64,000 nt of DNA from Hydractinia symbiolongicarpus (Eukaryota; Cnidaria; Hydrozoa; Anthoathecata; Hydractiniidae). Shown here in pieces: positions 53,386 through 62,600 of this stretch; positions within the stretch are counted from its first letter, which is position 1, and each line of letters opens with the position of its first letter. The stretch lies in assembly GCF_029227915.1 (NCBI RefSeq), contig NC_079876.1, positions 7,628,001 to 7,692,000 of the forward strand, given 5' to 3'. The notes beneath the pieces were generated by a model that had not been told where the DNA came from, searched no databases, and saw only the letters and a program-made list of their open reading frames with translations. The translations under genes were made by a program, and so were the position numbers.

Positions 53386-56300
53386 TTGACTATACGGGCC
53401 GAGTCCGGGATTTACGGGAAATCGCAGGTTTTCGTTTGCCGCCGATTAAACTGCTTTTATTCAGCGTTTCATCAAAAATCAAAACATTTTTAAAAACTTC
53501 AAGTCTTATACGTCTTAGTGGTGAAAAAATAATTTAAAAAATCGTTCTGGAAATGAGTTTTCTCACAGGGTACTTTCTTTGTATACATTCAACTATACGG
53601 GCCAAGCCCGGGATTTACGGGAAATCGCGGGTTTTCGTTTTCCGGCGATTAAACCTCTTTCATTAAGCGTCTCATCAAAAATGAAAACATTTTTGAAAAC
53701 TACAAGTCTCATGCGTTTTAGTGGTGAAAAAAAAAATTTAAAAAATCGTTCGGGAAATGAGTTTACTCCCTGGGTACTTTCTTTGTATACATTCGACTAT
53801 ACGGGCCAAGCCCCGGATTTACGGGAAATCGCGGATTTTCGTTTGCCGGCGATTAAACTTCTTTTATTCAGCGTCCCATCAAATATGAAAATATTTTTGA
53901 AAACTACAAGTCTCATGCGTTTAGTGGTAAAAAACTAATATAAAAAATCGTTCGGGAAATGAGTTTACTCCCTGGGTACTTTCTTTGTATACTTTTGACT
54001 ATACAGGTCGAGTCCGGGGTTTACGGGAAATGGCGGGTTTTCGTTTGCCGGCGATTAAACTTCCTTTATTCAGCGTCTCATCAAAAATGAAAAATTTTTG
54101 AAAACTACAAGTCTCATGCGTTTTAGTGGTGAAAAAATAATTTAAAAAATCGTTCGGGAAATGAGTTTACTCACAGGGTACTTTCTTTGTATACATTTGA
54201 CTATACGGGCCGAGTCCGGGATTTACGGGAAATCGCGGGTTTTCGTTTGCCGGCGATTAAACTTCTTTTATTCAGCGTCTCATCAAAAATGAAAACATTT
54301 TTAAAAACTACAAGTCTCATGGGCTTTAGTGGTGAAACAATAATTTAAATAATCGTTTGGGAAATGAGTTTACTCCCTGGGTACTTTCTTTGTATACTTT
54401 TGACTATACGGGCCGAGTCCGTGATTTACGGGAAATCGCAGGTTTTCGTTTGCCGGCGATTAAACTTCTTTTATTCAGCGTCTCATCAAAAATGAAAACA
54501 TTTTTGAAAACTACAAGTCTCATGCGTTTTAGTGGTGAAAAAATAATTTAAAAAATCGTTCGGGAAATGAGTTTACTCACAGGGTACTTTCTTTGTATAC
54601 ATTTGACTATACGGGCCGAGTCCGGGATTTACGGGAAATCGCGGGTTTTCGTTTGCCGGCGATTAAACTTCTTTTATTCAGCGTCTCATCAAAAATGAAA
54701 ACATTTTTAAAAACTACAAGTCTCATGGGCTTTAGTGGTGAAATAATAATTTAAATAATCGTTTGGGAAATGAGTTTACTCCCTGGGTACTTTCTTTGTA
54801 TACTTTTGACTATACGGGCCGAGTCCGTGATTTACGGGAAATCGCAGGTTTTCGTTTGCCGGCGATTAAACCACTTTCATTAGCCGTCTCATCAAAAATG
54901 AAAAAATTTCTGAAAACTACAAGTCTCATGCGTTTTAGTGGTGAAAAAATAATTTAAAAAATCGTTCGGGAAATGAGTTTACTCCCTGGGTACTTTCTTT
55001 GTATACTTTTGACTATACGGGCCGAGTCCGGGATTTACGGGAAATCGCAGGTTTTCGTTTGCCGGCGATTAAACTTCTTTTATTCAGCGTCTCATCAAAA
55101 ATGAAAACATTTTTGAAAACTACAAGTCTCATGCGTTTAAGTGGTGAAAAAATAATTTAAAAAATCGTTCGAGAAATGAGTTTACACCCTGGGTATTTTC
55201 TTCGTATACTTTTGACTATACGGGCCGAGTCCTGGATTTACGGGAAATTGCAGGTTTTCGTTTGCCGGCGATTAAACCACTTTCATTAGCCGTCTCATCA
55301 AAAATGAAAAGATTTCTGAAAACTACAAGTCTCGTGCGTTTTAGTGGTGAAAAAATAATTTAAAAAATCGTTCGGGAAATGAGTTTACTCCCTGGGTACT
55401 TTCTTTGTATACTTTTGACTATACGGGCCGAGTCCGGGATTTACGGGAAATCGCGGGTTTTCGTTTGCCGGCGATTAAACTTTTTTTATTTAGCGTCTCA
55501 TCAAAAATAAAAACATTTTTAAAAACTACAAGTCTCATGGGCTTTAGTGGTGAAATAATAATTTAAAAAATCGTTTGGGAAATTAGCTTACTCCCTGGGT
55601 ACTTTCTTTGCATACTTTTGACTACACGGGCCGAGTCCAGGATTTACGGGAAATCGCAGGTTTTCGTTTGCCGGCGATTAAACTTCTTTTATTCAGCGTC
55701 TCATTAAAAATGAAAACATTTTTAAAAACTACAAGTCTTATACGTTTTAGTGGTGAAAAAATAATTTAAAAAATCGTTCTGGAAATGAGTTTACTCACAG
55801 GGTACTTTCTTTGTATACATTCAACTATACGGGCCAAGCCCGGGATTTACGGGAAATCGCGGGTTTTCGTTTTCCGGCGATTAAACCTCTTTCATTAAGC
55901 GTCTCATCAAAAATGAAAACATTTTTGAAAACTACAAGTCTCATGCGTTTTAGTGGTGAAAAAAAAAATTTAAAAAATCGTTCGTGAAATGAGTTTACTC
56001 CCTGGGTACTTTCTTTGTATACATTCGACTATACGGGCCAAGCCCCGGATTTACGGGAAAACGCGGGTTTTCGTTTGCCGGCGATTAAACTTCTTTTATT
56101 CAGCGTCTCATCAAAAATGAAAACATTTTTAAAAACTACAAGTCTCATGGGCCTTAGTGGTGAAAAAATAATTTAAAAAATCGTTCGGGAAATGAGTTTA
56201 CTCCCTGGGTACTTTCTTTGTATACTTTTGACTATACGGGCCCAGTCCGAGATTTACGGGAAATCGCGGATTTTCGTTTGCCGGCGATTAAACTTCTTTT

Positions 56301-57311
56301 ATTCAGCGTCCCATCAAATATGAAAATATTTTTGAAAACTACAAGTCTCATGCGTTTAGTGGTAAAAAAATAATATAAAAAATCGTTCGGGAAATGAGTT
56401 TACTCCCTGGGTACTTTCTTTGTATACTTTTGACTATACAGGTCGAGTCCGGGGTTTACGAGGAAATGGCGGGTTTTCGTTTGCCGGCGATTAAACTTCT
56501 TTTATTCAGCGTCTCATCAAAAATGAAAAATTTTTGAAAACTACAAGTCTCATGCGTTTTAGTGGTGAAAAAATAATTTAAAAAATCGTTCGGGAAATGA
56601 GTTTACTCACAGGGTACTTTCTTTGTATACATTTGACTATACGGGCCAAACCCGGGATTTACGGGAAATCGCGGGTTTTCGTTTGCCAGCGATTAAACTT
56701 CTTTCATTAACCGTCTCATCAAAAATGAAAACATTTTTGAAAACTACAAGTCTGATGCGTTTTAGTGGTAAAAAAAAAATTAAAAAATTGTTCGGGAAAT
56801 AAGTTTACTCCCTTTGTACTTTCTTTGTATACATTCGACTATACGGGCCAAGCCCGGGATTTACGGGAAATCGCGGGTTTTCGTTTGCCGGCGATTAAAC
56901 CTCTTTCATTAAGCGTCTCATCAAAAATGAAAACATTTTTGAAAACTACAAGTCTGATGCGTTTTAGTGGTGAAAAAAAAATTAAAAAATCGTTCGGGAA
57001 ATAAGTTTACTCCCTGGGTACTTTCTTTGTATACATTCGACTATACGGGCCAAGCCCGGGATTTACGGGAAATCGCGGGTTTTCGTTTGCCGGCAATTAA
57101 ACCTCTTTCATTAAGCGTCTCATCAAAAATGAAAACATTTTTGAAAACTACAAGTCTCATGCGTTTTAGTGGTGAAAAAATAATTTAAAAAATCGTTCGG
57201 GAAATGAGTTTACTCCCTGGGCACTTTCTTTGTATACTTTTGACTATGCGGGACAAGCCGGGATTTACGGGAAATCGCGGGTTTTCGTTTGCCGGCGATT
57301 AAACTTCTTTT
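53353..57311 (-). repeat. Satellite array, inverted arm, proximal part (~19-20 copies)
   Basis: The same ~203-bp monomer in reverse-complement orientation, beginning abruptly at the junction near 53351-53356. The first monomer is one of the more divergent (GCCGCCGATTAAACTGC and AAAAACTTCAAGTC in place of the usual forms). A, B and E subfamily monomers are interleaved. A marker variant GTATACATTCAACTAT occurs at 53581 and 55813 (2232 bp, 11 monomers), and ATACAGGTCGAGTCC occurs at 54001 and 56436 (2435 bp, 12 monomers), so this arm carries its own block duplication with one extra monomer in the second copy. The tract stops inside a monomer at GATTAAACTTCTTT, where the non-satellite island begins. 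Confidence 0.97.
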
Positions 57312-57312
57312 T

Positions 57313-57361
57313 GCGGAGTGAAGCGGAGGGCGCGTCAGCGCCCGGAGCGTAGCGGAGCCCA
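57313..57361. repeat. GC-rich hairpin cluster at the island's left end
   Basis: A GC-rich segment in otherwise AT-rich DNA. GGGCGC (57328-57333), loop GTCA and GCGCCC (57338-57343) form a perfect 6-bp stem. It is flanked by reiterated GCGGAG words (57313, 57323, 57352) within the pattern GGAGYGWAGCGGAG. Short GC-rich hairpin repeats of this kind are dispersed in some AT-rich genomes; whether this one is dispersed in its genome cannot be seen from one copy. It abuts the satellite joint directly. Confidence 0.65.
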
Positions 57362-57490
57362 TTTCCTCATTAAATAAGCCAAATATAAAAGAAAAAGGAA
57401 GTACGGTGGAGAGTATATAGGATATCTATACGATTTCCGCGTCTCGTCCCCCTATACATTAAAAATATCCAAAATTCGGCCGTTTTTGAG
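57362..57490. other. AT-rich spacer, nothing recognised
   Basis: AT-rich sequence with a short GTATATAGGATATCTATAC near-dyad around 57412-57430. No gene, promoter or RNA could be supported. Confidence 0.5.
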
Positions 57491-57703
57491 TCAGTTTCCC
57501 AGCGATTTAATATGGTCATTCTTAATTACATTTTTTAGTAAGCGAGACAATATGTTTTTAGCACTGCGATGCAGTTTTTGTTGTCTTTTAACCAAGCGTA
57601 AATAGTGCTGTTTCCAGTTGAGATTAAGTTTGCCTACAATTTTTAGCCACGTGATACACATATTAATTTCACTAATATCACATGACTTTTTTCTCGGACA
57701 CAT
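57491..57703 (-). CDS. Hypothetical basic ORF, 70 codons (doubtful)
   Basis: Open frame starting at a true ATG (complement of CAT at 57701-57703). The product would be rich in Lys and Arg (about 16 of 70 residues), with a basic, amphipathic-looking stretch from about residue 31 to 61 (QHYLRLVKRQQKLHRS). No domain is recognised, and there is no signal peptide or membrane segment. It lies alone in the island between the GC-rich cluster and the GCTAGC repeat. It could be a chance frame, a lone exon, or the remnant of a degraded mobile-element protein; nothing in the sequence decides among these. Confidence 0.15.
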   Translation of the reverse strand: MCPRKKSCDISEINMCITWLKIVGKLNLNWKQHYLRLVKRQQKLHRSAKNILSRLLKNVIKNDHIKSLGN

Positions 57704-57860
57704 AGCGCCTCAAACTCAAACTTTCGTTAATCTAAGCTATATCGCAACTGACGGAAGGGCTTGTTCAAGAAAACGAAGAAAGGGTATGTTTTTAGCTAGC
57801 TAGTATATCACTATTCCTTTACATGTAATGAACTCTTTCTTATTCTCACTCACACTTAAG
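57704..57860. other. Spacer with no recognised feature
   Basis: Mixed, moderately AT-rich sequence. A 61-codon frame on the plus strand overlapping this stretch starts at TTG and is not supported. Confidence 0.5.
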
Positions 57861-58040
57861 GCTAGCTAGCATAAAACTACTGACTGAGCTGGCTGGCATA
57901 AAATAGAGCAATAGAACAAACATATAACATAAAAGCTAGCATAAAAAACTGGCTACAGATCTAGCATAAATTTAACTACTTAGCTGGCATAAAATTAGCT
58001 AATTAGGCTACCATAAAATTATCTACATAGCTAACATAGA
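57861..58040 (+). repeat. Degenerate GCTAGCATAAAA tandem repeat
   Basis: About eight imperfect copies of GCTRGCATAAAA, for example GCTAGCATAAAA near 57865 and 57935, GCTGGCATAAAA near 57983 and GCTACCATAAAA near 58007, spaced irregularly by about 20-45 bp with AT-rich filler such as TTAGCTAATTAG. It resembles a decayed minisatellite. It is unrelated in sequence to the 203-bp satellite. Confidence 0.7.
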
Positions 58041-58100
58041 AAAATTCTTTTGGACAGATTTTTAATGAGATAGGCCACCTAGCTTATACTTATGACACAG

Positions 58101-58108
58101 TATATAAG
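58101..58108 (+). promoter_or_regulatory. TATA-like box upstream of the 85-codon ORF
   Basis: TATATAAG matches the eukaryotic TATA-box consensus and lies about 100 bp before the ATG at 58208. The surroundings are AT-rich, so a chance match is likely enough. Offered only as a candidate. Confidence 0.2.
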
Positions 58109-58207
58109 TGATATAATTCTACTCTGATTAGGAATGTCCCATTACATAGCTTGTTCTAGCGACAATCCACAATCGTCCAATTTTAGACCAAAGTTCAAGG
58201 GCTAAAA

Positions 58208-58465
58208 ATGTTTAGCGAAATCAGCAAAAGTACATACCTATATATAATTCTACAGATACTTCCCTTCCCATTTACGAAGTCAAGTTGGGAACTTTATAAC
58301 ATTGAATGTTATAGAGGGGATGAGAGCCATATTTTTGTGAATGATTGTAGCTATAATGTAGGAACATCACAAAAGAAGCGGTGTAGTAGACATTGCCACG
58401 TTATAGATCAGGAAATTAACTTTTTTAACCCTGCCGGTGAGCATACACCAGTGTGGATTAAGTGA
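58208..58465 (+). CDS. Hypothetical small cysteine-containing protein, 85 codons
   Basis: The longest ATG-started frame in the island, with AAAA before the ATG and a TGA stop. Residues 9-22 (TYLYIILQILPFPF) are hydrophobic and could act as a weak signal peptide or membrane anchor. Four cysteines follow (about residues 34, 47, 59 and 63) with a basic KKRCSRHCH segment. No known family is recognised. A TATA-like box lies about 100 bp upstream; no AATAAA is seen close downstream. Possible readings are a small secreted protein, an exon of a longer gene, or a chance frame in AT-rich DNA. Confidence is low because codon bias cannot be judged from one short frame. Confidence 0.25.
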   Translation: MFSEISKSTYLYIILQILPFPFTKSSWELYNIECYRGDESHIFVNDCSYNVGTSQKKRCSRHCHVIDQEINFFNPAGEHTPVWIK

Positions 58466-58799
58466 CAAATGGAAATTATTTCTATATTGACATCTATATT
58501 TTTTATTAAGCCATTTTAAATTCTGACAAGTGGTTCTTGTGCAATCGTCAACATGTATTGAAAATCTTTAAATATCTATATATATATCGCATTAATTTTT
58601 TGACAGAAATTATTTCTATATCAAATAACCTTTTTTTACATCAAGAAACTCCAATTATTTGAGCCTGAATCTGTTTTCATTTTGTTTTTATTTTTTGGAA
58701 AAATTTGAGTGCTTGTCTCTTATGAAATTGTTCTTATAAAAATGTGTATATTTTTTTCGATATGCCGTTTTTACTTCCTAAAACAGTGAATAATTTTAT
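58466..58799. other. AT-rich spacer with a 16-bp direct repeat
   Basis: No gene is seen. GAAATTATTTCTATAT occurs at 58472-58487 and again at 58606-58621, 134 bp apart. A TATATATAT run lies around 58580. A shorter relative, TTTCTATATTGA (58479-58490), recurs at 59589-59600, ending exactly where the satellite resumes. Confidence 0.55.
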
Positions 58800-58806
58800 G
58801 CCCCGT

Positions 58807-58817
58807 TGGTCTAATGG
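58807..58817 (+). promoter_or_regulatory. Pol III A box
   Basis: TGGTCTAATGG fits the A-box consensus TRGYNNARNNG of type-2 Pol III promoters. It is correctly placed in the D arm of the tRNA-like element and about 30 bp before the B box. Confidence 0.7.
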
Positions 58818-58846
58818 CTACGACACTCATGCAAATGAGAGATCCG

Positions 58847-58857
58847 GGTTCGAATCC
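58847..58857 (+). promoter_or_regulatory. Pol III B box
   Basis: GGTTCGAATCC is a perfect match to the B-box consensus GGTTCGANTCC, in the T arm of the tRNA-like element. Together with the A box it should suffice for TFIIIC binding if the locus is accessible. Confidence 0.75.
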
Positions 58858-58868
58858 TGTACGGGGCT

Positions 58869-59216
58869 AGGAAACACAATTATGCATCTAACAACAGCCA
58901 GGTAATCCGTCGGTATACCTTATGGAGGGAAAAAACGAGTAAATTCGAGGTTTGGTGGGTTTCCCCCGACCAACATTTCCCCCGTGTTTTTTTCCCTGAT
59001 AAGATACAAAGTCAGGGAGCCAGGGTTCAAAATTGGACGAGCGGCAATTGACTTTGCTTTTATTCAAATACCCCAAATTTAACAAAATTAAATGTTGCCC
59101 ATCGAACTTTTACTTGCAGATTAATTTGTATTTAATTTGAAATTCCCGGACTATATATACCTTAGAAATATTGAGTATACGTAATCTTTGATTTGTAGGG
59201 GGAGAGTTTCTATTAA
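58869..59216. other. Possible SINE body, then AT-rich spacer
   Basis: Downstream of the tRNA-like head there is no T4 terminator until TTTTTTT at 58987-58993, so a Pol III transcript of about 190 nt is predicted. The stretch includes purine-rich GGAGGGAAAAAACG and the B-box-like GGGTTCAAAATTGG near 59025. A 65-codon minus-strand frame (58888-59085) starts at TTG and is not accepted as a gene. No flanking target-site duplication was found, so the SINE's end is undefined. From about 59040 the sequence is plain AT-rich spacer. Confidence 0.35.
58987..58993 (+). terminator. Candidate Pol III terminator (T7)
   Basis: The first run of four or more T on the plus strand after the tRNA-like element. 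It is over 100 nt beyond the element's 3' end, which would give a long SINE-like transcript rather than a short tRNA precursor. Confidence 0.4.
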
Positions 59217-59590
59217 GGTGCCTGCCCCAGCCTTGCCGTTGCCTTGCCAGCACTTACCGTGCCTTTGCCTACCCTGCCTATACCTTTTCTGCTGCCTGCC
59301 CACTATGCCCTTGGCTGTGCCTCCCATGCCTTGCCTACCCCTGCCTTGCTGATTCCTCTTCCTGTTCCCTTGCCTGCCTTGCCAGCACTGACCATGCCTT
59401 TCTTTACCTGCCCTTCCTATGCCTTTTCTGGTGCCTGCCTACTATGTCCTTGCCTGTGCCTCCCATGCCTGTGCATACCATGCCTTACCCACCCCTGCCT
59501 TCCTGATTCCTCTTCCTGTTTCCTTGCCTGCCCTTGCCCTTTCCTTGCCGTGCTTAATGCCTTTGCCTTGGCAACATCTCTGCAACTCTT
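59217..59590 (+). repeat. C/T-rich TGCC minisatellite, two ~135-155-bp units
   Basis: The plus strand is a low-complexity run of TGCCT, TGCCC and CTTGCC words. Two long units can be aligned: TTGCCAGCACTTACCGTG from 59244 and TTGCCAGCACTGACCATG from 59379 (135 bp apart). Both end in TGATTCCTCTTCCTGTT, at 59350 and 59504 (154 bp apart); the second copy carries an insertion around GTGCATACCATGCC. Open frames here (118 and 80 codons, rich in Pro, Leu, Ala and Cys) follow from composition and are not gene calls. The tract ends about 10 bp before the satellite. Confidence 0.75.
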
Positions 59591-59600
59591 TCTATATTGA

Positions 59601-62600
59601 TATTCAGCGTTTCATCAAAAATGAAAACATTTTTAAAAACTACAAGTCTTATACGTTTTAGTGGTGAAAAAATAATTTAAAAAATCGTTCGGGAAATGAG
59701 TTTACTTCCTGGGTACTTTCTTTGTATACATTCGACTATACGGGCCAAGCCCGGGATTTACGGGAAATCGCGGGTTTTCGTTTTCCGGCGATTAAACATC
59801 TTTCATTAAGCGTCTCATCAAAAATGAAAACATTTTTGAAAACTACAAGTCTCATGCGTTTTAGTGGTGAAAAAATAATTTAAAAATCCGTTCGGGAAAT
59901 GAGTTTACTCCCTGGGTACTTTCTTTGTATACTTTTGACTATACGGGCCGAGTCAGGGATATACGGGAAATCGCGGATTTTCGTTTGCCGGCGATTAAAC
60001 TTCTTTTATTCAGCGTCCCATCAAATATGAAAATATTTTTGAAAACTACAAGTCTCATGCGTTTAGTGGTAAAAAAATAATATAAAAAATCGTTCGGGAA
60101 ATGGGTTTACTCCCTGGGTACTTTCTTTGTATACTTTTGACTATACGGGCCAAGCCAGGGGTTTACGGGAAATGGCGGGTTTTCGTTTGCCGGCGATTAA
60201 ACTTCTTTTATTCAGCGTTTCATCAAAAATGAAAACATTTATGAAAACTACAAGTCTCATGCGTTTTAGTGGTGAAAAGATCATTTAAAAAATCGTTTTG
60301 GAATTGAGTTTACTCACAGGGTACTTTCTTTGTATACATTCGACTATACGGGCCAAGCCCGGTATTTACGGGAAATCGCGGGTTTTCGTTTGCTGGCGAT
60401 TAAACCACTTTCATTAAACGTCTTATCAAAAATGAAAACATTTCTGAACACTACAAGTCTCATGCGTTTTAGTGGTGAAAAAATAATTTAAAAAATCGTT
60501 CGGGAAATGAGTTTACTCACAGGGTACTTTCTTTGTATACATTTGACTATACGGGCCAAGCCCGGGATTTACGGGAAATCGCGGGATTTCGTTTGCCGGC
60601 GATTAAACTTCTTTTATTCAGCGTCCCATCAAATATGAAAATATTTTTGAAAACTACAAGTCTCATGCGTTTAGTGGTAAAAAAATAATATAAAAAATCG
60701 TTCGGGAAATTGGTTTACTCCCTGGGTACTTTCTTTGTATACTTTTGACTATACGGGTCGAGTCCGGGGTTTACGGGAAATGGCGGGTTTTCGTTTGCCG
60801 GCGATTAAAGTTCTTTTATTCAGCGTCTTATCAAAAATGAAAACATTTCTGAAAACTACAAGTCTCATGCGTTTTAGTGGTGAAAAAATAATTTAAAAAA
60901 TCGTCCGGGAAATGAGTTTACTCACAGGGTACTTTCTTTGTATACACTTGACTATACGGGCCAAGCCCGGGATTTACGGGAAATCGCGGGTTATCGTTTG
61001 CCGGCGATTAAACTTTTTTCATTAAACGTCTCATCAAAAATGAAAACATTTTTGAAAACTAAAAGTATCATGCGTTTTAGTGGTGAAAAAATAATTTAAA
61101 AATCCGTTCGGGAAATGAGTTTACTCCCTGGGTACTTTCTTTGTATACATTTGACTATACGGGCCGAGTCAGGGATATACGGGAAATCGCGGATTTTCGT
61201 TTGCCGGCGATTAAACTTCTTTTATTCAGCGTCCCATCAAATATCAAAATATTTTTGAAAACTACAAGTCTCATGCGTTTAGTGGTAAAAAAATAATATA
61301 AAAAATCGTTCGGGAAATGGGTTTACTCCCTGGGTACTTTCTTTGTATACTTTTGACTATACGGGCCAAGCCCGGGGTTTACGGGAAATGGCGGGTTTTC
61401 GGTTGCCGGCGATTAAACTTCTTTTATTCAGCGTCTCATCAAAAATGAAAACATTTATGAAAACTACAAGTCTCATGCGTTTTAGTGGTGAAAAGATAAT
61501 ATAAAAAATCGTTCGGGAAATGGGTTTACTCCCTGGGTACTTTCTTTGTATACTTTTGACTATACGGGCCAAGCCCGGGGTTTACGGGAAATGGCGGGTT
61601 TTCGGTTGCCGGCGATTAAACTTCTTTTATTCAGCGTCTCATCAAAAATGAAAACATTTATGAAAACTACAAGTCTCATGCGTTTTAGTGGTGAAAAGAT
61701 AATTTAAAAAATCGTTTTGGAATTGAGTTTACTCACAGGGTACTTTCTTTGTATACATTCGACTATACGGACCAAGCCCGGTATTTACGGGAAATCGCGG
61801 GTTTTCGTTTGCTGGCGATTAAACCACTTTCATTAAACGTCTTATCAAAAATGAAAACATTTCTGAACACTACAAGTCTCATGCGTTTTAGTGGTGAAAA
61901 AATAATTTAAAAAATCGTTTGGGAAATGAGTTTACTCACAGGGTACTTTCTTTGTATACATTTGACTATACGGGCCAAGCCCGGGATTTACGGGAAATCG
62001 CGGGATTTCGTTTGCCGGCGATTAAACTTTTTTTATTCAGCGTCCCATCAAATATGAAAATATTTTTGAAAACTACAAGTCTCATGCGTTTAGTGGTAAA
62101 AAAATAATATAAAAAATCGTTCGGGAAATTGGTTTACTCCCTGGGTACTTTCTTTGTATACTTTTGACTATACGGGTCGAGTCCAGGGTTTACGGGAAAT
62201 GGCGGGTTTTCGTTTGCCGGCGATTAGAGTTCTTTTATTTAGTGTCTCATCAAAAATGAAAACATTTTTGAAAGCTACAAGTCTCGTGCGTTTTAGTGGT
62301 GAAAAGATAATTTAAAAAATCGTTCTGGAAATGAGTTTACTCACAGGGTACTTCCTTTGTATACATTCGACTATACGGGCCAAGCCCGGGATTTACGGGA
62401 AATCGCGGATTTTCGTTTGCCAGCGATTAAACTTCTTTTATTCAGCGTCCCATCAAATATGAAAATATTTTTGAAAACTACAAGTCTCATGCGTTTTAGT
62501 GGTGAAAAAAAAAATTAAAAAATCGTTCGGGAAATAAGTTTACTCCCTGGGTACTTTCTTTGTATACATTCGACTATACGGGCCAAGCCCGGAATTTACG

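Larger units (their letters stand above)
58800..58868 (+). tRNA. tRNA-like sequence with 4-nt anticodon loop (SINE head or tRNA pseudogene)
   Basis: A perfect 7-bp acceptor stem pairs GCCCCGT (58800-58806) with ACGGGGC (58861-58867). The D arm has GTC/GAC and the conserved AA...GG...A loop. The T arm has the invariant TTCGAAT loop but a C-T mismatch at its base and one G-T pair. The anticodon region is abnormal: CTCAT (58826-58830) and ATGAG (58835-58839) pair perfectly around only GCAA, so the loop is 4 nt instead of 7 and no anticodon can be assigned. No intron is evident. CCA is not encoded. The body resembles proline-type tRNAs by eye. Intact promoter boxes with a defective anticodon arm fit the head of a tRNA-derived SINE or a Pol III-competent tRNA pseudogene better than a working tRNA. 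Confidence 0.6.
57312..59600. other. Non-satellite island inserted within one monomer
   Basis: The satellite stops at AAACTTCTTT and resumes at TATTCAGCG; an intact monomer reads CTTCTTTTATTCAGCG, so nothing of the monomer is visibly lost. The island is 2.29 kb of mainly AT-rich DNA with a GC-rich left end and a C/T-rich right end. I found no terminal inverted repeats and no target-site duplication longer than one or two T, so no transposon class can be assigned. An insertion into an existing array, rather than an array edge, is the simplest reading. Confidence 0.85.

Noticed and set aside
53000-53700. Inversion as a simple foldback sequencing artefact
   Set aside because: A foldback would give near-identical mirror arms. 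The monomers on each side belong to different subfamilies (A and B) and differ at many positions, so this is not the simplest reading, though an assembly join cannot be excluded without reads.
53579-53938. 119-codon frame on the inverted arm, and similar 101-117-codon frames on the left arm
   Set aside because: Each spans two monomers by accident of small insertions or deletions (T-run length, 11-bp deletion). Protein sequence is just the monomer translated twice.
54357-54551. 64-codon open frame seen in many monomers as a conserved satellite-encoded protein
   Set aside because: It starts at TTG, not ATG, only in monomers reading CGTTTGGGAAATG. It is absent or broken in most of the ~300 monomers, and the 203-bp period is not a multiple of three. 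Similarity among copies is explained by array homogenisation.
57618-57803. 61-codon plus-strand ORF in the island
   Set aside because: TTG start, overlaps the minus-strand basic ORF, no recognisable features.
58800-58868. Functional tRNA-Cys(GCA)
   Set aside because: A GCA anticodon can be forced by taking TGCAAA as the loop, but the loop is then 6 nt with a 4-bp stem and an A-A mismatch. The better fold has a 5-bp stem and a 4-nt loop with no readable anticodon.
58888-59085. 65-codon minus-strand ORF downstream of the tRNA-like element
   Set aside because: Starts at TTG and is antisense to the predicted Pol III transcript. No recognised domain.
57312-59600. Island as a DNA transposon, Helitron or LTR element
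   Set aside because: No terminal inverted repeats, no long terminal repeats, no TC...CTRR ends, no transposase, helicase or reverse transcriptase motif, and no clear target-site duplication.
59244-59661. 118- and 80-codon Pro/Leu/Ala/Cys-rich ORFs
   Set aside because: They follow from the C/T-rich TGCC minisatellite; the first starts at TTG and the second runs into satellite sequence.
61357-61572. 71-codon minus-strand ORF in the distal inverted arm
   Set aside because: Lies wholly within satellite monomers, opposite the usual frame; arises from local substitutions.
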